Source: Gammaproteobacteria bacterium
Lineage (GTDB): Bacteria; Pseudomonadota; Gammaproteobacteria; JAJDOJ01
Length of the DNA stretch: 7,548 nucleotides
Reading direction: 5' to 3'
NCBI GenBank assembly: GCA_027030565.1
Contig: JALVEU010000329.1
Coordinates: forward strand, 1 to 7,548
In this document: piece by piece, positions 1-5,083 of the stretch
How positions within the stretch are numbered: the stretch's first letter is position 1
Layout of the letters: the number at the start of each line of letters is the position of its first letter
The notes under the pieces: model-generated
Told to the model about the DNA's origin: nothing
The model's input: only the letters and a program-made list of their open reading frames with translations
Database searches by the model: none
Position numbers and translations under genes: made by a program

Positions 1-1
1 G

Positions 2-1024
2 GGCGCCCGGGGGCTCATGGCCTCCATCGTCCAGGACCTGGGCGAGATTCCTCCGGACTACCTGGTGGCCGCGGGGCCCGGCGAGTACGCCGCCCACCAG
101 AAGACCCCGGAGCGCGACCCCGACGCGGTGTGGAAGGGCACCTACCACGAGGAGGGCGCCCTGCTCTACAACGAGTGGGACCACGTACGCCGTCACTACC
201 GCAAGAACTGGTGCGTCCTGCGCGAGAAGGACGTCCATCCGCAACACACGGACTTCGTCCCGCGCACCCTGCGCAAGCATCGGGGCCTCGTCCACAGCCT
301 GCGCCGCAGCTTCGAGGCCCTGCGGGGCGAGGACCGCATCCTGCGTCGTCAGCCCCACGGGGAGGACATCGACATCGATGCGCTGGTCGAGGCCTTCGGC
401 GATCTGCACTGCGGCATGGAGATGAGCGACCGGATCTTCACCAAGGTGCACCGCGACGAACGCGACATCGCCGTGCTGTTCATGGTGGACATGAGCGGCT
501 CCACCAAGGGGTGGATCAACGAGGCCGAGCGCGAGGCCCTGGTCTTGCTGTGCGAGGCCCTGGAGACCTTGGGCGACCGCTACGCCATCTATGGTTTCTC
601 GGGCATGACCCGCAAGCGCTGCGAGCTGTACCGCATCAAGCGCTTCGACGAGCCCTACGACGAGACGGTGCGGGCGCGCATCGCCGGCATCCAGCCCCAG
701 GACTACACCCGCATGGGGGTGGCCATTCGTCACCTGACCCGTCTGCTCACGGAGGTGGAGGCCCGCACCAAGCTCCTGGTGACCCTTTCCGACGGCAAAC
801 CCGACGACTACACCGGCTACCGCGGAGAATACGGCATCGAGGACACCCGCATGGCCCTGCTGGAGGCTCGGCGCCAGGGCATCCATCCATTCTGCATCAC
901 CATCGACGAGCAGGCGCGAGACTACCTGCCGCACATGTACGGTGCGGCCAACTATGTGGTCATCGACGACGTGCGCCGGCTGCCCGGCAAGGTCTCGGAG
1001 ATCTACCGGCGGTTGACCAGCTGA
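2..1024 (+). CDS. CbbO/NorD-family VWA-domain protein, C-terminal part (5' end outside window)
   Basis: Partial gene. The frame is open back to base 2 (Gly-Ala-Arg-Gly-Leu precede the first Met at 17), and family members are usually 600-800 residues, so the 335 residues from that Met are only the C-terminal part. Numbering from that Met, a von Willebrand A domain spans about 148-332. It has a MIDAS metal site DMSGS at 158-162, the matching Thr in YTRMG (231) and an Asp in LSDGKPDD (259). The blocks YAIYGFSG, YRIKRFDEPYD and TRMGVAIRHL are typical of NorD and CbbO. These proteins act with a MoxR-type AAA+ ATPase (NorQ or CbbQ) to remodel nitric oxide reductase or Rubisco; that partner would be expected upstream, out of view. 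Which of the two targets applies cannot be decided here. Family assignment is firm, the exact role is not. Confidence 0.85.
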   Translation, partial: GARGLMASIVQDLGEIPPDYLVAAGPGEYAAHQKTPERDPDAVWKGTYHEEGALLYNEWDHVRRHYRKNWCVLREKDVHPQHTDFVPRTLRKHRGLVHSLRRSFEALRGEDRILRRQPHGEDIDIDALVEAFGDLHCGMEMSDRIFTKVHRDERDIAVLFMVDMSGSTKGWINEAEREALVLLCEALETLGDRYAIYGFSGMTRKRCELYRIKRFDEPYDETVRARIAGIQPQDYTRMGVAIRHLTRLLTEVEARTKLLVTLSDGKPDDYTGYRGEYGIEDTRMALLEARRQGIHPFCITIDEQARDYLPHMYGAANYVVIDDVRRLPGKVSEIYRRLTS

Positions 1025-1179
1025 GCGCGACCTGGGCCGGAGGGATCCTCCGCCACGCCCCACAGCCGCCGCAGGCGGCGCGGCGAGAGATTGAAGGCGG
1101 GCACCCGCCGCCGATAGGCGGCATATGCCGCCCCGAACTTGCGTCGCGCCGGTGGATGGTTCCGGTTCGTGCGGCTCAT
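1003..1179 (-). CDS. Possible 58-residue ORF or gene remnant (unknown)
   Basis: Read by hand on the minus strand. An ATG at 1179-1177 overlaps the TGA of the 149-residue gene (ATGA) and the frame runs 58 codons to TAG at 1005-1003, overlapping the last 22 bases of the convergent VWA gene. Residues 14-28 include FGAAYAAYRRRVPAF, which by eye resembles the C-terminal tail of isoprenylcysteine methyltransferase-like membrane proteins. No membrane segments precede it, so it might be the leftover end of a decayed gene. No Shine-Dalgarno sequence is visible and the Arg/Ala-rich content could simply reflect the GC-rich palindromes. It could equally be translated by coupling, or be chance. Low confidence. 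Confidence 0.2.
   Translation of the reverse strand: MSRTNRNHPPARRKFGAAYAAYRRRVPAFNLSPRRLRRLWGVAEDPSGPGRAQLVNRR
1065..1132. repeat. Cluster of gccgcc/ggcggc inverted repeats, possible bidirectional terminator
   Basis: Five alternating 6-base units lie in 68 bases: gccgcc 1065-1070, ggcggc 1074-1079, gccgcc 1107-1112, ggcggc 1117-1122 and gccgcc 1127-1132. They can pair as a hairpin with a 3-base loop (1065-1079), a hairpin with loop gata (1107-1122), or the perfect 16-base palindrome GGCGGCATATGCCGCC (1117-1132). A further small stem, ggagg-gat-cctcc, lies at 1039-1051. The site sits between convergent genes, where terminators are expected. No T-run follows any stem, so a standard intrinsic terminator is not shown; mRNA 3'-end stabilisation or protein binding are alternatives. 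Confidence 0.5.
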
Positions 1180-1625
1180 CGCTTGCGGCGCCGGCGCACC
1201 CGATAGGCGGAGATGGACTGCACCACGGGCCCGAAGGGAACCCGGTCGAGGGCCCCGAAGGTGTCCATGGCCTGGTCGATCAGCCGATGCACGTCCGGTG
1301 TCTCACCGCGCTCCGGCTCGCGGCCCAGCACCACACGCTGCAGACCCAGGATCCCCCCGATCTCCATGCGCAGCAGGTCGTAGTGTTTGAGGGGCTCTCC
1401 CCCGGTACGGTGCAGCGCGAAGCGGCTCTTCTCCGAGAGCAGCTCCATCCACCGCTGGCACCGCGCCTGGGCCTCGGCCGAGGTGCAGGATACGCCCACC
1501 CGGTCGGCGAGATGGAACCAGCGCGCACGGCCGCAGCCGATCAGGCGCGTGAACAGCGCCCGCTGAAAGACACAGCGTCGCTCGTGCAACGCACGGAACT
1601 GCGAGCGGTAGGCGTCCTCGTCCAC
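1176..1625 (-). CDS. Conserved-looking hypothetical protein, 149 residues
   Basis: I do not recognise this family. The start is GTG at 1625-1623, six bases after the stop of the upstream 80-residue gene, so translation is probably coupled; no strong Shine-Dalgarno is visible. The protein is soluble, with no signal peptide or membrane segment. It has four cysteines (18, 31, 47, 56) in the N-terminal third, not in CxxC pairs, and a cluster of aromatic and basic residues (RARWFHLADRVG at 33-44). The middle, around 59-98, looks helical (SEKSRFALHR, HYDLLRMEIGGILGLQR). The tail ends in a very basic stretch, RVRRRRKR, which might bind nucleic acid or acidic lipid. It is the last well-supported gene of the minus-strand hspQ cluster and converges on the VWA gene. 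Coding status is supported by tight spacing and sensible composition; function is unknown. Confidence 0.7.
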   Translation of the reverse strand: MDEDAYRSQFRALHERRCVFQRALFTRLIGCGRARWFHLADRVGVSCTSAEAQARCQRWMELLSEKSRFALHRTGGEPLKHYDLLRMEIGGILGLQRVVLGREPERGETPDVHRLIDQAMDTFGALDRVPFGPVVQSISAYRVRRRRKR

Positions 1626-1631
1626 CCCGCG

Positions 1632-1874
1632 TCACTTCTCCCATTCCCGCAGGATCGGCCGCTCGCGTCGCTCGCGCAGGCGCATCTCGGCCTCGGTCTC
1701 ATCCTTGGCGAAGATCATCTTGATCTCCTGGCGGGCGTCCAGCCCCCCCTCGGCGCGGCGGGCGCGTGCGAAGTCACGCGCCGCCCGGTAGGCGTCGAAG
1801 GCGTCGAGCAGCTCCAGGCCGTTGACGGCCCCGGTGGAGCTGCGGGTGATCTTGTAGACGAAATACTTGGGCAT
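1632..1874 (-). CDS. Small conserved-looking hypothetical protein, 80 residues
   Basis: Unrecognised small cytoplasmic protein. It opens with a strand-like MPKYFVYKI, followed by charged, probably helical sequence. Segments are LELLDAFDAYRAARDFARARR (about 20-40), the block IKMIFAKDETEAEMRLRERRE (about 51-71) and the end PILREWEK. There is no cysteine, signal peptide or membrane segment. The ATG at 1874-1872 is the only reasonable start and its upstream SD is weak. The gene lies 45 bases after the TerB-like gene and six bases before the 149-residue gene, so it could be co-transcribed with both. A perfect TATAAT on this strand at 1924-1919 could give this gene and the next their own promoter. 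The composition looks coding, but the function is not known to me. Confidence 0.7.
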   Translation of the reverse strand: MPKYFVYKITRSSTGAVNGLELLDAFDAYRAARDFARARRAEGGLDARQEIKMIFAKDETEAEMRLRERRERPILREWEK

Positions 1875-1918
1875 CGCGATATTCGTACTCGCTGCTGGCG
1901 GAAGGTCTCGGGGCGGCC

Positions 1919-1924
1919 ATTATA
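1919..1924 (-). promoter_or_regulatory. Candidate -10 box TATAAT for the two downstream unknown genes
   Basis: On the minus strand a perfect TATAAT spans 1924-1919, overlapping the TAA stop of the TerB-like gene. Initiation would be expected near 1912, giving a leader of about 37 bases before the ATG at 1874. No good -35 hexamer is visible at 16-18 bases spacing and there is no TG extension, so this may be chance; its rarity in such GC-rich sequence is the main reason to note it. Confidence 0.35.
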
Positions 1925-2411
1925 GGCCCTGATCCCCTTCGCTCCGGCCCTCCTCCGTTGGCCTTTCCCGCGCCTGGGCGCGCAGCTTGGCGCGGATGAA
2001 ACGCGAGTGGGGCAGGTACAGCAGGTCGGCGATACGCCGGATCTGGCCTTCCTCGTACTTGTCCAACACCGAATCACTCAGTGCCACGCGCCACATCTGC
2101 TCGATCAGCCGTTCCTTCTCGTCGAGACTGAAGGCACGGTTGATCTCCTGCAGATGGGGATACAGCGAGGTGTCCTCTTCGTGGGCGGCCTGGGCGGCCT
2201 CCAGCAGCAGGTCCACCTGGCGGGCATCCAGGCCGAACGAGCGCCCCAGGGCCCGGCCCACGGCGGCCAGCTCGGCCTGCTGAAGGTCGAAGTCGGCCCA
2301 CGCGATCTCCAGGAGCAGCACGGCGGCGGCCAGACGCACACGGTGCTCGGTGTCGACGGACGCACCCTGCTCCGGCGCGGGACGCAACAGCTCACGCAAC
2401 GCACGGAGCAT
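1920..2411 (-). CDS. TerB-like (tellurite resistance B family) cytoplasmic protein
   Basis: This 163-residue, mostly helical protein matches the TerB fold family, which occurs in stress-response and membrane-associated contexts and binds divalent metal in studied members. Two internally similar helical halves are visible. The first has LLLEIAWADFDLQQAELAAV (about 32-51), the second has the acidic SVLDKYEEGQIRRIADLLYL (about 114-133). Both place Asp/Glu where TerB proteins carry their acidic metal-binding residues. There is no membrane segment, and the C-terminal 20 residues are charged and probably disordered. The reading frame stays open to 3017, but the ATG at 2411 is chosen because it overlaps the hspQ stop (TGATG), an AGGA lies about nine bases upstream, and the product starts with a normal amphipathic helix. 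It is coupled to hspQ. Actual tellurite resistance should not be assumed. Confidence 0.8.
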   Translation of the reverse strand: MLRALRELLRPAPEQGASVDTEHRVRLAAAVLLLEIAWADFDLQQAELAAVGRALGRSFGLDARQVDLLLEAAQAAHEEDTSLYPHLQEINRAFSLDEKERLIEQMWRVALSDSVLDKYEEGQIRRIADLLYLPHSRFIRAKLRAQARERPTEEGRSEGDQGL

Positions 2412-2722
2412 CAATTCGTATCCTGGCGCGGAATGTACACGCCCCGATCGAAGCCCTGGAAGAAGCGCTCCACCAGGGGATGGTCCACCGGGGCGGCCTC
2501 CTGCGCCGGTTCCAGGTTGCGCTCCGCCACGTAGGTCTCCGTGTCCCGACCGTCCACCAGGACCCGGTACCAGGGCTGATCCTTGGGCGGGCGAGTACGG
2601 GCCACCTGCTCGTACCAAGCCTCGGTGCCCTGGAATTCGGGATCCACGTCGTAGATCACGCCCCGATAGCCGAACAGCTTGTGGTGGATCACCTGGCCCA
2701 CGTGGAAACGCGCTCGCTTCAT
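2411..2722 (-). CDS. hspQ: Heat shock protein HspQ
   Basis: HspQ (YccV-like family) is a small cytoplasmic protein, about 105 residues in E. coli. There it is heat-inducible, was described as binding hemimethylated DNA, and acts as a specificity-enhancing factor for Lon protease. This product of 103 residues carries the family blocks in order: FHVGQVIHHKLFGYRGVIYD (6-25), DPEFQGTEAWYEQVARTRPP (27-46), KDQPWYRVLVDG (47-58) and TYVAERNLEP (63-72). The start at 2722 is preferred over the upstream Met at 2746 because AGGAG lies eight bases before it and MKRARFHVGQ matches the usual N terminus. Its TGA shares a base with the ATG of the TerB-like gene. It is the first gene of the minus-strand cluster, reading away from the flavoprotein gene. 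I found no convincing heat-shock promoter by eye. Confidence 0.93.
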   Translation of the reverse strand: MKRARFHVGQVIHHKLFGYRGVIYDVDPEFQGTEAWYEQVARTRPPKDQPWYRVLVDGRDTETYVAERNLEPAQEAAPVDHPLVERFFQGFDRGVYIPRQDTN

Positions 2723-2856
2723 CGCTGCATCTCCTGCTCTGGCCACCGCCGCCCCCGGCCGGCCAAACCCGTACAGTTTCCCCAGATTTTCGGCGGCCGG
2801 CCCGGTGATATACTGCGCTGCTCGATACGGCCCGGCCCCTCACCAAGAATACCCGC
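2723..2856. other. Divergent intergenic region between hspQ and the flavoprotein gene
   Basis: These 134 bases hold the start signals of both divergent transcripts. Two copies of the 8-base palindrome GGCCGGCC (2757-2764 and 2795-2802, centres 38 bases apart) flank a comparatively AT-rich core containing aaacccgtacagttt (2765-2779) and agatttt. The second copy lies between the expected -35 and -10 of the flavoprotein promoter, where a bound protein could affect transcription. In GC-rich DNA such palindromes arise by chance, so an operator role is only a suggestion. No reading frame here looks coding. Confidence 0.5.
2806..2814 (+). promoter_or_regulatory. Extended -10 promoter element upstream of the flavoprotein gene
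   Basis: The sequence TGATATACT fits the extended -10 consensus (TGnTATAAT with one mismatch). Transcription would start near 2821, leaving a leader of about 36 bases before the ATG at 2857. The -35 position (about 2786-2791, attttc) is poor, as is usual for extended -10 promoters. It would drive the flavoprotein gene and the two genes after it. Confidence 0.6.
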
Positions 2857-4269
2857 ATGGATCGGAAAGTCGACATCGCCATCATCGGCGCCGGCACCGC
2901 CGGCCTCAATGCCATGGCGCAGGCACGCCGCGCCGACAAGTCGTTCGTGCTCATCGACGGAGGCAAGCTGGGCACGACCTGCGCCCGCGTCGGCTGCATG
3001 CCCTCCAAGGTGCTCATCCAGGTGGCCGAGGACTATCACCGGCGCAAGATCTACGGCCGGCACGGCATCGAAGGCGTCGGGGCGCTGCGCATCGACCTGG
3101 AGGAGGTCATGGAACACGTCCGGCACGTGCGCGACATCTTCGTCGACCGCGTGCTGGCCAACAGTACCGACAACCTGGAAGAGGAACTCATCGAGCGCAA
3201 CGCGCGCTTTGTGGACCCCCACACCCTGGAGACCGACGACGGCACCCGGATCCACGCCCGGGCCATCGTCATCGCCACCGGCTCCACGCCCATCGTCCCG
3301 GAGCCCTGGGCCCGTCAGTTCGGGGAACGCATCCTCACCAGCGACAACCTCTTCGAACAGGAGGCCCTGCCCGCCTCCATCGGAGTGGTGGGCATGGGTG
3401 TGGTGGGGCTGGAACTCGGCCAGGCGCTGCACCGACTGGGCATCGAGGCCTACGGCGTCGACCAGGAGGAGACCGTCGCCCACGTCACCGATCCCGTGGT
3501 GCGGGAGACCGCGATCGACGTGATCGGCAAGGAGTTCCCGCTGTGGCTCGGCCACCCCGCCGAGCTCTCGGCGGCCGGTGACCGCCTCCGCCTGCGGGCG
3601 GGTGAACACGAGGCCCACGTGGACACGGTGCTCTGCGCCATGGGCCGGCGGCCCAACCTGGACGGGCTCAACCTGGAGGCCATCGGGCTCACCCTCGCCG
3701 AAGGTGGGGTACCGGCCTACGACCCGCACACCATGCAGCTGGAGGGTTTCGACCACATCTACATCGCCGGGGACGTGACCGGGCACCGCCCGATCCTCCA
3801 CGAGGCCGGTGACGAGGGCAAGATCGCCGGCTTCAACGCCGCGCAGGATCGACCGGTGGCCTTCCGCAGGAAGCCCCAGTTCGCCATCACCTTCTGCGAC
3901 CCCAACATCGTGCACGTAGGCGCGCACTGGGCCGAGCTGGCCGGGCGCGACGACGTGGCCGTGGGGCAGATGCCCATCGGGCCGGTGGGCCGGGCCCTGA
4001 TCATGGGCCAGAACAAGGGCGTCATCCGCCTGTATGCCGAGAAGAACGGTGGCCGGATGCTGGGCGCCAGCCTCTGCGCTCCCCGGGGAGAGCACCTGGG
4101 TCACGCACTGGCCTGGGCCCTGCGTCAGGAACTCACCGTGTTCGACCTGCTCAAGATGCCCTTCTATCACCCTGTGATGGAGGAAGCCCTGCAGGCCGCC
4201 CTCTATAATCTGGTTCAGAACGTCGAAGGCCGACGTGGGCCGCTGATGGAACTGGATCCGTTGGACTGA
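2857..4269 (+). CDS. Dihydrolipoyl dehydrogenase-like FAD/NAD disulfide oxidoreductase
   Basis: This 470-residue protein belongs to the pyridine nucleotide-disulfide oxidoreductase class I family; dihydrolipoyl dehydrogenase oxidises protein-bound dihydrolipoamide with NAD+ via FAD and a redox disulfide. Visible elements in order are the FAD-binding GAGTAG (11-16), the redox-active pair C42 and C47 in GTTCARVGCMPSK, ATGS (140-143), the NAD-binding GMGVVGLELG (179-188), GRRPN (263-267), the second FAD motif AGDV (304-307) and the C-terminal dyad H438/E443 in FYHPVMEE. All catalytic residues are present and the length is normal. There is no N-terminal lipoyl domain and no E1 or E2 gene beside it, unlike a standard pyruvate dehydrogenase E3. 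By eye it resembles the solitary Lpd3-type enzymes of Pseudomonas. The start has only a weak SD. Its true substrate is unproven, but it is probably the first gene of a three-gene operon. Confidence 0.88.
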   Translation: MDRKVDIAIIGAGTAGLNAMAQARRADKSFVLIDGGKLGTTCARVGCMPSKVLIQVAEDYHRRKIYGRHGIEGVGALRIDLEEVMEHVRHVRDIFVDRVLANSTDNLEEELIERNARFVDPHTLETDDGTRIHARAIVIATGSTPIVPEPWARQFGERILTSDNLFEQEALPASIGVVGMGVVGLELGQALHRLGIEAYGVDQEETVAHVTDPVVRETAIDVIGKEFPLWLGHPAELSAAGDRLRLRAGEHEAHVDTVLCAMGRRPNLDGLNLEAIGLTLAEGGVPAYDPHTMQLEGFDHIYIAGDVTGHRPILHEAGDEGKIAGFNAAQDRPVAFRRKPQFAITFCDPNIVHVGAHWAELAGRDDVAVGQMPIGPVGRALIMGQNKGVIRLYAEKNGGRMLGASLCAPRGEHLGHALAWALRQELTVFDLLKMPFYHPVMEEALQAALYNLVQNVEGRRGPLMELDPLD

Positions 4270-4281
4270 ACAAGGAATTCC

Positions 4282-4599
4282 GTGAATCAAGAGACCAGCA
4301 AACTGAGCCGGGAACACCAGATCCTGATCGTCATGCGCCAAGTGCTCGCGCGGATCGTGCGCGAGACCACACCCGAGCACCGGGGTCTGCGCCATCCGCT
4401 GAGCGAGGGCTGCATCGACGACATCAAGAAGTGTTTCCAGCTCATCGCCGCCCGTGAGCAGGAACTGGCGCAGGAGGCGGGCATCGAAATGAACGAGAGG
4501 CCGGTATTCCGGGACCAGCAACGCAAGGCGGCCGTCGTGCCGCTCGGCTCGGTCAAGCGTCGCCCCGACGACGCCGAGCCGAAAGACCACGAAGAATGA
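4282..4599 (+). CDS. Hypothetical protein, 105 residues
   Basis: I do not recognise a named family. The start is GTG at 4282, chosen because AAGGA lies five bases before it and 12 bases after the preceding stop. The first two thirds look helical: REHQILIVMRQVLARIVRET (10-29), then HPLSEGCIDDIKKCFQLIAAREQELAQ (about 38-64). A conserved-looking patch follows, NERPVFRDQQRKAAVVPLGS (71-90), before a charged, probably disordered tail. Cysteines are at 44 and 51. No signal peptide or membrane segment is present, so it is likely cytoplasmic. The TGA overlaps an upstream in-frame ATG of the next gene (ATGA at 4596-4599), and the strong SD of that gene follows closely, so all three genes are probably co-transcribed. 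The coding call is good; the function is unknown. Confidence 0.75.
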   Translation: MNQETSKLSREHQILIVMRQVLARIVRETTPEHRGLRHPLSEGCIDDIKKCFQLIAAREQELAQEAGIEMNERPVFRDQQRKAAVVPLGSVKRRPDDAEPKDHEE

Positions 4600-4628
4600 C
4601 CGGCCGGGAGACCGGAGAGGAGACAGCC

Positions 4629-5072
4629 ATGACCACGGAATCCGCCAACACCTCCAGCCCGGAGACCGAACAGGAGCACCGCATCCAGTTGGCCCAGGCC
4701 ATCCTGTGGATGCTCGACGACTGGGGACTCGACGGGGAGCAGATCATCGAGCTGTTGCAGCTCCCGGAGAACACGCGCACGCGCCATCTGCAGCGCTATC
4801 GCATGGGACGTGAGCCCTTGCCGGACACCCCCGAGACCAACAAGCGGGTGGAACACCTGGTGGGTATCGCCGACGCCCTGCGCACCACCTTCCCGCGCAA
4901 CGATCAGATGCGCACCCTGTGGCTGCACAGCCCGCACCGGCGCTTCAACAAGCGCCCACCGCTGCAGGTGATCGTCGAGGAAGGCCTCGAAGGGCTCATC
5001 GCGGTGCGCGCCGAGCTCGACTGCGTCTTCCAGTGGGAGCTCACCGACGGCGCACAGGCATTCTGCAGATAA
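4629..5072 (+). CDS. DUF2384 protein of the Xre/MbcA/ParS antitoxin-like family
   Basis: This 147-residue protein resembles antitoxins paired with RES-domain toxins. An N-terminal helical part (about 17-60, IQLAQAILWMLDDWGL, then GEQIIELLQLPENTRTRHLQR) looks like the Xre-type DNA-binding or dimerisation region. Residues about 95-132 match the toxin-binding domain (RTLWLHSPHRRFNKRPPLQV, then EEGLEGLIAVRAELD). An ATG at 4596 overlaps the previous stop and would add 11 residues; 4629 is preferred because it has a strong AGGAG about six bases upstream. No RES or other toxin gene lies on either side: the next gene is convergent and encodes a membrane protein. It may therefore act as a solitary regulator rather than half of a toxin-antitoxin pair. 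The family call is fairly secure, the role is not. Confidence 0.78.
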   Translation: MTTESANTSSPETEQEHRIQLAQAILWMLDDWGLDGEQIIELLQLPENTRTRHLQRYRMGREPLPDTPETNKRVEHLVGIADALRTTFPRNDQMRTLWLHSPHRRFNKRPPLQVIVEEGLEGLIAVRAELDCVFQWELTDGAQAFCR

Positions 5073-5083
5073 CCCCCGGGCCC

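Noticed and set aside
1125..1925. 266-codon plus-strand open frame
   Set aside because: Antisense shadow of the 149- and 80-residue genes; Pro/Leu/His-rich with no domain, and the minus-strand frames have far better protein character and gene spacing.
2723..2856. Sigma-32-type promoter for hspQ
   Set aside because: Only loose partial matches to CTTGAA and CCCCAT-like boxes were found on the minus strand, with poor spacing.
1920..3017. Extending the TerB-like protein to an upstream start (365 residues)
   Set aside because: The extra part overlaps hspQ in another frame and the divergent flavoprotein gene, and is low-complexity Gly/Arg/Pro sequence; the ATG at 2411 has an SD and stop/start overlap.
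2719..4590. Very long open frame (623 codons) on the minus strand
   Set aside because: It lies antisense to the flavoprotein and 105-residue genes, which have clear motifs; long antisense frames are expected in GC-rich codon usage, and its translation shows no recognisable domain.
4596..4628. Longer start for the DUF2384 protein at the ATGA overlap
   Set aside because: The ATG at 4629 has a much better SD and the 11 extra residues look non-conserved; the overlap start remains possible.
5073..5083. Terminator between the convergent DUF2384 and O-antigen ligase genes
   Set aside because: The gap is 11 bases of mostly C and G with no usable stem-loop or T-run.
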